Positions 27,359-37,900 of a stretch of DNA of 64,000 bases are shown one piece after another. The notes under the pieces were generated by a model. It made no database searches and was not told the origin of the DNA. It saw only the letters and a list, made by a program, of their open reading frames with translations. Source of the DNA: NORP233 sp050186825 (GTDB taxonomy: Bacteria > Planctomycetota > J058); the NCBI GenBank assembly GCA_050186825.1, contig JBFWYD010000051.1, positions 1 to 64,000 on the forward strand. Direction: 5' to 3'. Both the position numbers and the translations under genes were made by a program. The stretch's first letter is position 1, and the number at the start of each line of letters is the position of its first letter.

Positions 27359-29035
27359 CTAGACGCGCGCCAGCTGGCCGCGCGCCAGCTCGCCGCGCGC
27401 CAGCCGGGCCAGCAGCTCCTCGTCGGTGGGCGAGCTCGCGTGCGAGAAGAAGCGGTCGCCGGTCAGGTCCATGTAGAGGCTCATCCCGGTGCCGATCGTC
27501 CCGTTCACGCCCGCGTAGCCGCTCGAGGCGTTGCACCACCACAGGTTCTCGAAGGGCGTCTCGGCCTTGAGCCGGGAGAGCCCGAGCTGGGCCGGCGTGA
27601 GGTAGGAGCCGTAGGCGTTGCCGCGCGGGGCCCAGCAGAAGTCCGAATGGGTGACGGGCGTGCCCACGACCTTGACCTTGATGTGCTCGCGCAGGTTCGG
27701 GATGTGGTGCTCGCTGACCAGGTCGAGCAGGCGCTCCGCCACGGCCCGCTTGGCGCGGGCGTAGTGGCCGTAGCCCTCGTCCTTGAGCCCGCGGAAGGCG
27801 TCGTAGCTGGCCAGCGTGAGCAGCTCCAGGATCTGCCCCCCGGGGGGCGCCACGCCGGGCGCCTCGGTGTGGAGGGTCGGCGTGGACATGAACACCCAGG
27901 GCCGGTCCCAGCGCTGGTCCTCGAGGGACTCCGCGAAGATCCGGTTCATGTCCCACTGGAAGAGCTGCCAGATGTTGAAGTTCCCGAACCCGTGGTCGCG
28001 CAGGTCGAGCCCCTCGAGGCCGAGGTAGAGGATCACGCCCGAGGGCGAGTAGGAGTAGTCGAGCTGGCGCAGGGTGCTGCGCGGGAAGGCCTCGCGCCCG
28101 ATCAGGTGGCTGGCCCGCTGCGGGTCCATGTTGCAGATGAAGCGGTCCGCGCGGAACTCGCGCCCGTCGCGGGTCAAGACCCGGGCGATCCGCCGGCCCT
28201 CCCGCTCGAACGCGGTCACCTCGGACTCGTAGAAGACGTCGCAGCCCTCGTGGTCCGCGATGAACTCGGCCAGCCCCTCGGTCAGGTGCTTGAAGTGGTG
28301 GGTGGGGTAGTAGGCCCCGGTGTTGTAGCCGCCGAACAGGGCCGCATACGCGAAGATCGAGAGGTCCTCGGGCGGGGCCATGAAGTCGCCGGCGTTGGCG
28401 ATCAGCGTGGCCTGGGCCTCGATCGAGAGCCCGCAGGCGTCGAAGACCTGCTGGAGCGTCCTGGTCCGGTAGCGGAGCAGGGTCGGGAAGTGCAGCGCCT
28501 GGGTCAGGAGCTGCCACCAGCCGATCTTGCCCTCGGGCAGGGCGCGCATCTCGCGCCGGATGTCCTCGAGCACGCGGCAGAAGCGGCGGACCGGCTCGCG
28601 CTGGCCGGGGTAGGCGGCGTCGACGTTCTCGGCCAGGCGCTCGAAGCCGTAGGGGATCCGCACCCGCTGGCCGTCGGGCAGGATCATGTGGTCGTAGCCG
28701 TCGGGGTCCAGCAACTCCCAGGTGATCTCGCGCTCGAGCCCCAGCTTGCGCAGGAACTCGTAGACCGGGGTCCCCGGCGCGCAGCCCCAGACGTAGTGGA
28801 CCTGGGCGCAGAACTCGTAGCCGCCCATGGCGAAGGTGTGCGCGAAGCCGCCCGGCCGATCGTGGGCCTCGAGCAGGCACACCCGCTGGCCGGCGTGGGC
28901 GAGCAGGCTGCCCACGCTCAGGGCGGACATGCCCGAGCCCACGATCACCACGTCGTAGCGGTGGCGGGGGTCGTAGCGCTCTTCCTGACGACGACGGACC
29001 TCGGGGCTCAGGGCCCCCGTGCTCTTGCGCTTCAT
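27359..29035 (-). CDS. CrtI/phytoene-desaturase-like FAD-dependent oxidoreductase
   Basis: A 558-residue flavoprotein. The Rossmann FAD motif is at about residues 28-60 ('YDVVIVGSGMSALSVGSLLA' then 'LEAHDRPGGFAHTF'). The C-terminal FAD motif includes 'LWWCNASSGYAGVNGTIGTG'. Overall length and order match the phytoene desaturase / carotenoid isomerase / all-trans-retinol saturase group of NAD(P)/FAD oxidoreductases. No carotenoid genes are adjacent, so the substrate (carotenoid, retinoid or other isoprenoid) is unknown. The tail repeats ARGELARGQLAR-like residues. ATG 29035 has no strong ribosome-binding site. Confidence 0.9.
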   Translation of the reverse strand: MKRKSTGALSPEVRRRQEERYDPRHRYDVVIVGSGMSALSVGSLLAHAGQRVCLLEAHDRPGGFAHTFAMGGYEFCAQVHYVWGCAPGTPVYEFLRKLGLEREITWELLDPDGYDHMILPDGQRVRIPYGFERLAENVDAAYPGQREPVRRFCRVLEDIRREMRALPEGKIGWWQLLTQALHFPTLLRYRTRTLQQVFDACGLSIEAQATLIANAGDFMAPPEDLSIFAYAALFGGYNTGAYYPTHHFKHLTEGLAEFIADHEGCDVFYESEVTAFEREGRRIARVLTRDGREFRADRFICNMDPQRASHLIGREAFPRSTLRQLDYSYSPSGVILYLGLEGLDLRDHGFGNFNIWQLFQWDMNRIFAESLEDQRWDRPWVFMSTPTLHTEAPGVAPPGGQILELLTLASYDAFRGLKDEGYGHYARAKRAVAERLLDLVSEHHIPNLREHIKVKVVGTPVTHSDFCWAPRGNAYGSYLTPAQLGLSRLKAETPFENLWWCNASSGYAGVNGTIGTGMSLYMDLTGDRFFSHASSPTDEELLARLARGELARGQLARV

Positions 29036-29110
29036 GGCCCGTAGCCGAGCACCGCGTGTGCCCGGCGCAGGGTCAACGACGGTCGCGCGCGCGACACGCC
29101 GCTGAGACGC

Positions 29111-29461
29111 TCAGGGGCGCCAGCGGCGGCCCCAGGAGCGCGGCACGTGGCGAGGCGAGTGGACGTGCACGTCCCAGTGGGTGTAGGGCGCGCGCCCGCG
29201 GTAGCCGACGCGCACGCGCGGCGCGCCGACCCGGATCGAGAGCCAGGCCGGCCGGTCCTGCACGACCACCCAGGCCACGCCGTCCCAGTAGCACCAGCCG
29301 TAGGTCGGGCTCATGTAGACGTCGTAGTCCGGATAGAAGTACCAGTCGCCGCCGTGGACCTCGACCACGGGGGGCGGCGCGCCCACCTGCACGTGGCAGC
29401 CCCACGCCGCCGCGGCGCTCGCGGTCACCACCATGAGCCTCAGGAGCTCGCGGCGTCGCAC
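29111..29461 (-). CDS. Small Tyr/Trp-rich lipoprotein
   Basis: A 116-residue protein starting at GTG 29461, supported by GGAGGAG just upstream; a longer frame exists but has low-complexity Arg/Ala sequence. The signal ends in a lipobox ('ASAAAAWGCHVQVG'). The mature part is rich in Tyr, Trp, Pro and His ('GGDWYFYPDYDVYMSPTYGW', 'DGVAWVVVQDRPAWLS'), and looks like a small beta-rich surface or periplasmic domain. Not assigned to a family. Confidence 0.78.
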   Translation of the reverse strand: MRRRELLRLMVVTASAAAAWGCHVQVGAPPPVVEVHGGDWYFYPDYDVYMSPTYGWCYWDGVAWVVVQDRPAWLSIRVGAPRVRVGYRGRAPYTHWDVHVHSPRHVPRSWGRRWRP

Positions 29462-29812
29462 AGCACTCCTCCTCGCGTCGCTGGACGCTCGTCGACGGGG
29501 AGCAACTGGGGCCCCAGGCCTCGAGGCGAGCGAACTCCAGCCGAGGGGTTCGCCTCGCCGGCGCGCGCCGCCCGCGCCGGCGCGCGCGCGTGACACCCGC
29601 GCCGCACGCCCGAGACAGTCGCGGCGCGAGTGAGTCGGTGTCCCACGGCGGAGGCGCGCGCTCCCGCCCGCCGATCGCGAGCGAGCGCGCGGCCGGGGTC
29701 CTTGCGCCCTGGACTAAGCCGGCGCGGCGACCCCTCCCCGGCGGGCCTCGAGGGGGCCCCCTCCTTGCGCCGGCGCCTCGACCCCAACAGGCCCAGCGGG
29801 CCGGAGGTCGTC
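29462..29812. other. Intergenic region between divergent genes, no gene seen
   Basis: This 351-bp divergent spacer must hold the promoters of the lipoprotein and the HtrA-like gene. It is extremely GC-rich. I see a GGAGG ribosome-binding site 6 nt before ATG 29813 and several GC-rich palindromic stretches (for example around 29745-29765), but no clear -35/-10 pair. Open frames here lack coding character. Confidence 0.5.
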
Positions 29813-31246
29813 ATGCGTTCCCTCTCCCTCGCCTCCTTCCTCGTCCTCGCCCTCGCGGCGCCCTCCCTGGCGCAGGAGCGCCCGGCGGACGCCGCCCGGG
29901 AGCTCAGCCACGCGCTCGAGGCGCTGGCCGAGCGCAGCTCGCGCTCCCTCGTCGAGCTCGAGGTCAGCCCGCCGCCGAACCTGGGCTGGGCCCGGCGCGG
30001 GATGCGCGAGCTCCGCCAGCTGCTCGAGGAGCACCTCCCGCCCCTCGACCCCGAGCAAGACCTCGGGCTCGTGAACGCGGCCGGCGGCAAGGCCCTGGGC
30101 TTCGTGGTCGCGCGTGACGGCTGGATCCTGGCCAACCACCACATGGTGGGGGCCGCCCAGCGGATCACGGCGCGCCTCCCCGACGGCCGGACCCTGGTGG
30201 CCAAGCTGATCGGCAGCGACCCCCAGAGCGACGTGGCCCTGATCCGCGTCCCGGCGACCGACCTGACCCCCTTCGCCTACGGGGACACCAAGCAGCTCAA
30301 GCTCGGCCAGCTCGTGCTCGGCGTCGGCGCCGGCGGCCGCGGGATGCCCGTCTACGGCCTGGGCGTGATCGGCCGGCGCGCGCCGCTGGACGCGCGAGGC
30401 ACCGGCTACGACGACTGCCTGATCTCCGACGCCTTCGCGCCCGGCGCCTGCCACGGGGTGCTGCTCGACCTCGACGGCGCGCTGCTCGGGTTGGCCTCGC
30501 GCACCAAGGCCCGGCCCGGTCCCTGCTGCCCGGTGATCCCGGCCGAGACCGTCCAGCGCATCGCGGCCCGCCTGATGCGCGGCGAGGAGCAGCGGAAGGG
30601 CTTCCTGGGGGTCCAGGTCCAGGAGCTCACCCCCGCCATGGCCGAGGCCCTGAACCTCCAGGGCAAGCAGGGCGCGCTGGTCCGCGAGGTCACGCCCGGC
30701 TCGCCGGCCGAGCAGGCCGGGATCCAGGTCGGCGACCTGATCGTCGAGCTCGACGGCTACCGAGGCGAGCGCGGGATCGCCTGGCTGAGCGAGAAGGTCG
30801 AGGACACCAAGCCCGGCACCGAGTGCGCGGCGCGGGTGATCCGCGATGGCAAGGAGGTGAAGCTCCAGGTGAAGATCGGCGAGCGCCCCGCGCGGATCCC
30901 GACCCTCGCCCAGGGAGAGCGGGCCAAGGGCGAGCCAGGCGCCCTCCCGGACCTCGGCTTCGAGGCGGGCGCGCTCGACGAGGCCACGGCCAAGCGCTAC
31001 GGCTACGAGCCCGGGACCAAGGGCGTGGTCGTGACCAAGGTCACCCCCGATGGCCCCGCGGCCGCGGCCGGGATCGAGGCAGGCTTCCTCATCCTGCGCG
31101 TCAACCAGCGCAAGGTGGAGACGCTCGAGGAGCTCCACGACGCCCTGGCCGAGGCCCGCAAGCACGGCAAGGTCGCCCTGCTCGCCCGCGGCCCGCACGG
31201 CGTGAGCTACTTCGCGCTCGAGGCCGAGAAGGCGACCGGCTCCTAG
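29813..31246 (+). CDS. HtrA/DegP-like periplasmic protein with Cys in place of the catalytic Ser
   Basis: A 477-residue protein with a signal peptide (MRSLSLASFLVLALAAPSLA), a trypsin-like domain (about 60-270) and two PDZ domains (about 280-365 and 385-470; 'KGFLGVQVQELTPAMAEALN' and 'KGVVVTKVTPDGPAAAAGIE'). The HtrA triad aligns as His110 ('ANHHMVGAA'), Asp140 ('SDPQSDVALI') and the nucleophile at Cys213: the usual PGNSGGPL is PGACHGVLL here. It may be a cysteine-nucleophile protease like viral 3C enzymes, or a proteolytically dead chaperone. ATG 29813 is preceded by GGAGG. HtrA proteins act in envelope protein quality control. Confidence 0.92.
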   Translation: MRSLSLASFLVLALAAPSLAQERPADAARELSHALEALAERSSRSLVELEVSPPPNLGWARRGMRELRQLLEEHLPPLDPEQDLGLVNAAGGKALGFVVARDGWILANHHMVGAAQRITARLPDGRTLVAKLIGSDPQSDVALIRVPATDLTPFAYGDTKQLKLGQLVLGVGAGGRGMPVYGLGVIGRRAPLDARGTGYDDCLISDAFAPGACHGVLLDLDGALLGLASRTKARPGPCCPVIPAETVQRIAARLMRGEEQRKGFLGVQVQELTPAMAEALNLQGKQGALVREVTPGSPAEQAGIQVGDLIVELDGYRGERGIAWLSEKVEDTKPGTECAARVIRDGKEVKLQVKIGERPARIPTLAQGERAKGEPGALPDLGFEAGALDEATAKRYGYEPGTKGVVVTKVTPDGPAAAAGIEAGFLILRVNQRKVETLEELHDALAEARKHGKVALLARGPHGVSYFALEAEKATGS

Positions 31247-31268
31247 GCGGCTCGAACTCCTGCGGCCC

Positions 31269-31289
31269 TGCGCCCCGAGTCGGGGCGCA
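31269..31289. terminator. Bidirectional terminator-like hairpin
   Basis: A perfect 9-bp stem TGCGCCCCG/CGGGGCGCA with a 3-nt loop lies between convergent genes ending at 31246 and 31302, further supported by outer GGCC pairing. It probably terminates both. There is no clear T-run, as is common at this GC content. Confidence 0.6.
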
Positions 31290-31301
31290 AGGCCGAAGGT
31301 C

Positions 31302-31952
31302 CTACCCGCGCCGGTGCATCTGGGCGTAGGCCGCGACCGCGTCCGGGTGCAGGTCGCGCACGGGCTGCGCAGGCTGACCAGCCCAGCTCGGGTCCGGCTG
31401 CACCTGGCCCTGGTGCAGCTTCCAGGCCTGCAGGTCGAGTTGGTAATCGACCTGGTAGAGATGCCCGAACTCCAGGGTGCCGACCTTCGCGGTCTGGAAG
31501 CGCCGGGCCAGCTCCTGCTGGGCGGCGAGCCGGTCCAGGCGCTGGAGCTCACGCGAGAGGTCGTAGACCTCCACTGGCATCCAGGCCGGGCGCGCCGCGG
31601 CCTCCGCCGCCAAACGACGGCGCGCCTGCTCCAGCTGCTCGTAGGCCTGGCGCGCCTCGCTCTTCTCTCGCCACTCCTCCAGGCTCATGGTGACGGGCGG
31701 ATAGCTGGGCATCACCTCGGGCGGCGGCGCCGGCGCAGGGGCGCCGGCCCGCGCCGCGAGAGGGGTGGCGGGCAGGCGACTCGCCGCCGGGCTCGGGGCC
31801 GGCGGCGGCGCTTGGAGCACCGCCACCGCGGGCGGCGCCTCCGCGTCCTCCGCCTCGTCCAGGAGCGACTTGCACAGCCAGCCCCCCACCAGCGCCACGG
31901 GCAGCGCCAGGGAGGCGTGGATGATCCACTTCCGCCTGCGGTCGATGCTCAC
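31302..31952 (-). CDS. Single-pass membrane protein, unknown
   Basis: A 216-residue protein with one transmembrane helix near the N-terminus ('KWIIHASLALPVALVGGWLC', residues about 8-27), an Ala/Pro-rich linker (30-80), and a helical, probably coiled-coil domain ('EWREKSEARQAYEQLEQARR', 'ELQRLDRLAAQQELARRFQT'). GTG 31952 is supported by GGGGGGAG and lies 9 nt after the stop of the giant lipoprotein, so it is its operon partner. It may act in assembly or anchoring of that lipoprotein; this is only positional inference. Confidence 0.8.
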   Translation of the reverse strand: MSIDRRRKWIIHASLALPVALVGGWLCKSLLDEAEDAEAPPAVAVLQAPPPAPSPAASRLPATPLAARAGAPAPAPPPEVMPSYPPVTMSLEEWREKSEARQAYEQLEQARRRLAAEAAARPAWMPVEVYDLSRELQRLDRLAAQQELARRFQTAKVGTLEFGHLYQVDYQLDLQAWKLHQGQVQPDPSWAGQPAQPVRDLHPDAVAAYAQMHRRG

Positions 31953-31961
31953 GGCTCCCCC

Positions 31962-34900
31962 CTAGTTGACGGTGATCGAGCTGGGGAGGAGCAGGAAGGC
32001 CCCATCCGGCGCGTTCGGGTGGGCGAAGTCGAGGTTGTAGGTGCCCGCCGTGAACTGACCGGGGTTGACCGTCGCCACGATCGAGGTGGCGGTCACGGTC
32101 GCCGTGACCGTCACACCGTTGATCCGCACCACGCCGGCGTACTTGTGGAAGCCCGTGCCGCTGATCGTGACGGTGCCCCCCGCGGCGCCGTTGAAGTTGT
32201 TCCCCGTGATGCTGGTCACGGTGAGCACCTCGGTCGCGCTCTGGGACACCGCGTACCCCGGCTGGATCGTCTGACCCTGGCTGGACGCGGCCACGAGCAC
32301 CTTGCCCGAGTTGACCGCGATCTCGACGCCGCCCGAGCTACCGAGCAGGATCCCCGAGCCCTCGTAGCGAGCCTTCGTGGTCGTCCCCTCGTTGGCCAGC
32401 GCGGGAGACCAGAACACCCCCCCATCGGTCGACTTGGCGACGCCCGCCTGGCTCGTCACGTAGAGCGTGCCGGGGAAGCCCGTGGTCCCGTCGTAGCCGA
32501 GCCGGGTTCCGCCCTGGAGGTTCGAGACCGCGGTCCAGCTCGCGCCGGCGTCGGCCGAGCGATAGAGCGTCCCGCCGCTCGAGAGCACGAGCACGACGTT
32601 CGTGTTGCCGGGGTGGATGAAGACGTCGAAGGCCCCGATCCCGTTGGGCAGCCCGTTGGCGCCCGTGCCCACCTCGGTCCACGAGGCGCCGCCGTCGGTG
32701 GTCTTGTGGACGCCGCGGGGGCCGCTGAAGGGGAACAGGACCACGTAGAGGGTGTCCTGAGCGACGGGGTCGGGACGGAGCGCGAAGGCCGCCGCCGTCG
32801 CCGCCGTGGAGACCGGAGCCGTGGCGAGTGTGGTCCAGCTCCCGCCGCCGTTGACCGTGCGCAGGATCGGTCCCAGGTCGGAGCTCGCGTAGACCACGCC
32901 GCTCGGACCGTGAGCGATGTGATCGAGGTCCTTGTCGGCGGGCCCAGCGAGGCTGCCGACGTTGGCGGTGGTGGACTGGGTCCAGGTCACACCGGCGTTG
33001 GTGGTCTTCCAGACGCCGTAGGAGATCCCGCCGGGCTCCCCGCTGCCCTGGAAGCAGGCGTAGGCGGTGTTGCCGTTGCCGGGGTCGAGCGAGAGCTGGC
33101 GATCGGCGTAGAACTCGGTCGTGGGCAGGCCGCTGTTGCGCCGCACCCAGTTCTGACCGCCGTCGCTCGTGTACCAGATCCCCGACTTGGTGGCCGCGAA
33201 GAAGCCGCCGGGCACGCCCTGCTGGGCCTGGAGCGCGCTGATGCGCACGGCCTGCAGCCCGTTCACCGAGTAGGTCCAGGAGGCCGCGCTGTCCTTGCTG
33301 ACGAAGGGCCCGATCGCGGTGGCGGCGTAGACGATGTCAGGTCCGCTGCCGCTGCCGATGGGCCCGCCTATCGCCAACCCGCCGGTCTCGACGTGCGGCC
33401 CGTCCAGAACGCCCGTGCTCGGGTCGGTCAGCCCCGTGCTCATGCGGTTCCAGGTCGCCCCGCCGTCGGTCGTCTTGAACACGCCCTGGCTGCCCTGGCC
33501 CTTCTCCGCCACGTAGAGGGTCGATGCAGAGAGCGGCGACACCGCGAGGGCGTTCATGGAGCGGAAGGGCGGCGCCCGCAGGCCCGTGTTGACGGCAGCC
33601 CAGTTCGCGCCGCTGTCGATGCTCTTCTGGACGCCCAGGTCGTTGGCCCCGCAGACGTAGAGGGTGGCCCCGTTGGCGACCGCGTCCCTGATGTCCGTGA
33701 ACCCGGCCGTGTTCGCCAACTGAGCCCAGGTCGTCCCGCCGTCGGTGCTCACGTAGAGCCCGGTGCCCGCCGGCCCGGCGTCCGGCGTCGAGTTGGAGGC
33801 GTAGATCGTGTTGGCGTTGCTCTGGTCAAAGGCCAGGGCCTTGACGCAGCCGCTCGCCGGATAGGGCGTGCCGCTGGTCACGTTCGCCCAGCTCGCCCCG
33901 CCATCGGTCGAGCGCCACACCCCGGTCCCCGCGCTCTCTCCGCCGGTGCCCGCGAACAGGATCTGCGCGTTGGTGGGGTTCACCAGCAGCTTCACCACGT
34001 TCTGCCCGGCGCTGCCGCGCGCCGTCCAGGTCGCGCCCGCATTGGTGGAGACGTAGGACTGACCTTGCGCCGTGGTGGCGTAGAGCGTGCCCGGCTGGGA
34101 GGCCGAGGCCGCGATGGACTTGAGGTCGAGCAGCCTCGTGCTCTCGAGCAGCGTCCAGGTGACGCCGCCGTCGATGGTCTTGCCCACCGGGCCGTCGTTG
34201 ATCAGGTAGGCGACCAGCGAGTTTCCGGGATCGACCACGACTCGGCCCCACACCCCGCCGCCGAGCATGGGCGTCGTGGTCCCGTGGGTCGTCTGGTAGG
34301 CCGCCGTGACGGTGAAGGCCCCCGGTAGGGTCTGCACGCCGAAGCCCGTCGTGACCTCCACGTCGTAGCTGCCCGGCGCCAGCCAGAAGGCCGAGCTCCC
34401 GACGGGGAGCGGCAGGTTGGCAGCGATGGCGTCGCTGGCGACCAGGGCCACGCCGGTCAGGCTGACCCCGCCGATCTTCACGCTCACGGGGGCCGTCAGG
34501 TTCAGCCCGGTGAGCTCGACCCGAACCGGAGCGTTGTTGCGCGGGTTCCGCCCGGAGCTCGCGCCCACCGAGGGGGAGATCGAGGTGACGCCCGTCCCCA
34601 CCGCGTGCCCGCCGGCGATCGTGAGCGTCCCGTTGGGGGTCTGGATCGTGATGTTGTAGATCCCCGCGGGGAGGCCGTTGGGCGTGTTGAAGGTCAGGAG
34701 CGTGGGCGTGATCGCCAGGCTGGTGACCGGCACGCCGTTCACGAACACCTGGGTCTGGGAGCTGAAGCCGCTGCCGGTGATCGACATGGCGATCCCGAAG
34801 CCGTCAGCGGTGGGATCGACGTAGGTGCTCGGCGTCCCGCTGACCAGCGACGGCAGGTTCAATCCGCCGTTGTTGGTCCGCCACACCCCGAAGGGGTTGA

Positions 34901-37900
34901 AGGGCCCGAAGCCCGCGTAGACCAGGTCCTCCGCGGCGTTGTCCGCCGAGAGCGAGGCCGGCGCGCTCGGCAGGCCGACGAAGAGGTGACCCTCCCAGGT
35001 CGCGCCGCCGGTGCTGCTGCGATCGACGGCCCCGCCCTGGACTGTGAACAGCTTGTTCGGGTTGGCCGCCGAGGTCGTCAGCGAGGCGAAGAAGCCCGCG
35101 TTCTGGCTCGTGTTCATGGCCGCCCAGGTCGCGCCGGCGTCGTTGCTGACCAGCGGCTTGACCCCGCCCACCTGCGCGTAGAGCGTGTTGGTGGCGAGCG
35201 GGTCCTGGATCAGATCGACCACGTTGGCGCTGCCGACCAGCGGTCCGTTGGTGAGCTGCGCCCAGCTCGTCCCGCCGTTGATCGACTTCCACAGCCCAGC
35301 CCCCGCGCCGGCGCGGGTGTAGCCGACGTAGAAGGTGCCCACGTTGGACCGGTCGATCAGGATCACCTGGGGCGACTGGTTGGGCAGGCCGGTGGTGATG
35401 TTGGTCCAGGTCGCGCCGTCGTCCGAGGAGCGGAAGAGCTGGTTGCCCGAGGTGCCCACGACCACCACCGAGCCGACCGCCGCGACGCAGTTGTGATCGA
35501 CCCCGGCCGGAATCGGCGCGGTCGCGCGGTTCGCCCAGGTCGCGCCGCTGTCGGTGCTGCGGAAGATCCCGCCGCCCGCGCTGGCGTACCAGAGGATGTT
35601 CCCGTTCGCCGGATCGACGGCGACCTGGCGGTGCCCGCGAATCTCCAACCTCGGCAAGCCGGTGTTACGGGTGGTCCAAGTCGTGCCGTCGGTGCTGCGG
35701 AAGATGCCGCGCCCGTTGGTGGCGGCGTAGACCACGTTCGGCTGCACTGGGTCGTGGAGGACGTTGGTCACCGCCAGCAGCCCGTTCAACCCGTTGAGGA
35801 TCTGCGTCCAGGTCGCGCCCGCGTCCGTGCTGCGGAACACGCCGGCCCCTGCGGTGGTCACCCACACCTCGTTACCGGGCCCGGTGGTGATCCCGCGCGG
35901 CTCGGGCACGTCGAGCACGCCGTTCGAGCCCTCCGTGTAGCCGGAGTTGGTCGCGGTCCAGCTCGCGGCCCCGTTGGTGCTCTTGAAGATCCCGCCCGTG
36001 TCCACGCCCGCGTAGAGCGTGCCGTTGCTCGGGTGCACCGCCAGGGCGTAGACCTTGGGGGTCGCCGGCAGGCCCGTGTTGGCCGCGCTCCAGGTGGCGC
36101 CCGCGTCGGTGCTCTTGTAGAGGCCGACCCCGCCCTCGGTCGCCGCGTAGACGGTCGCGGGGGCCGCGGGGTCGATCACGATCTTGATCCAGTTGTCCAC
36201 GCCGGCCACGCCGCCGCCCAGCGCGGTCCAGCTCGCCCCGCCGTTGGTGGACTTGTAGAGCCCTTGACCGGTGGTCGGCGTCCCCTGCTGGGAGGTCGTG
36301 TGGCAGGCGTAAAGGACCTGGGAGTTGCTCGGATCGATCGCGAAGGTGCGCACGGTGGCGTCCGCCGGCAGGCCCGTGCTGGCCGCCGCCCAGTTGGCGC
36401 CGCCATCGACCGACTTGTAGACGCCGGTGCCGGGCTGGCCGTCGCCCGTGGTCGCGTAGAGGACCTGGGGGCTCTGCGGGTCGATGTAGATCCCCGAGAC
36501 CGGCGTGGCAGGCACCACGCCCACCTTCATCCAGCGGGCCCCCTGATCCGTGCTGCGCCACACCGACCCGCTGCCCACGGCGACGACGCCGTAGATCGTG
36601 GTGGGGTTGGAGGGGTCATAGCTGACGAAGGTCACCTGGGGCGCGTTGGCCATGCGGGAGAAGGACGCGCCCCCGTCGGCGGTCCCGTAGACGCCCATGC
36701 TCCCCTGCGCGAAGGCCAGGACCGTGCTGCTCGAGGCGACACGGGCCAGCGCGTGCATGGAGCCGCCAGCGAGGCCGGTATGGACCGGGACCCACGACGA
36801 CTGCCAGGCGAAGCCGTTCAGCAGCACACCCGAGCCCGCCGAGTTGACCACGGCCACGTCGGCCAGGCCGGGCACGGCGGCGTTGCTCTGCAGATAGCCG
36901 CCCAGGGTCGTGGTGTTCACGATCGAGACCCCGCCGACCTCGACGCCGCCGATCGTCGCCGAGAGCGGGCCGAAGAAGTTGGTGCCGCGGATCTCGACGA
37001 ACACGTTGCCCGAGCCGGGCGGCGGCGCGCCGCCGGACATGGGCGCCGAGGTGGGCGTGATCGAGGTCACGGTCGGCGCGGGTGGCAGGGCGCCGAAGGG
37101 CGCGCTGGCCGTGGAGCCGATCGTGGCCGTGCTCGCCAGCAGCGTGTAGCCGCCGTTGGGCAGGTTCACGCTCAGGTCGTTGAAGGTCGCCACGCCGGCG
37201 CCCGAGAGCTGGGTCAGCGTGCCGCTCAGCACGGCGCCGTTGGGGTTGCCCAGGCTCACGAACACCTGGGTGTTCACGGTCGCCACGTTGCCCAGGGCGT
37301 CACGCAGCTGGACCACCACGGCCGGCGTGATCGTGCCGCCCGCGGCCGTGTTGCCCGGCTGGGTCGTGAACGCGAGCTGCGTCGGCGGGCCAGCGCTGAT
37401 CGTGAAGGTGGCGCTGGTCTGGGCCTGCGCCTTGACCGCGCTCGCGCTGAGCTGGTGGGTGCCGGTCGTGGTGACCTGGAGGCCGTTGAAGGTCGCGGAG
37501 CCCGCGACGGCGGCCACGCCGGTGGTGCCGGTCAGGGTGCCCGTGGTCACCAGCGCCACCGTGACCGTGTCGCTCGCCGGGAGCGCGTTGCCGAGGGTGT
37601 CCTGGAACTGGACCACGAAGGAGTTGATCGGGGCGACCGCCGTCCCGTTCAACGGCTGGGTCAGGAACACCAGCCGGCGCAGGCTCGCGTTGAAGGTGTT
37701 GGTCGCCGTCGTGACCAGGCCGGTGCTGCTGAAGGAGAGCGTGTAGCCCGTGCCGGGGTTGTCGAGGCTCAGGCCGGGGAAGGTCGCCAGGCCGCCGCTG
37801 GTCACCTGCGCCGCCGTGCCCGAGAGGGTCGAGGCGCCCGGGTTCGCGCCGATCGCCACGTTGATCGTGCGCCCGTTGTCGGTGCCGACCAGGTTGCCGC

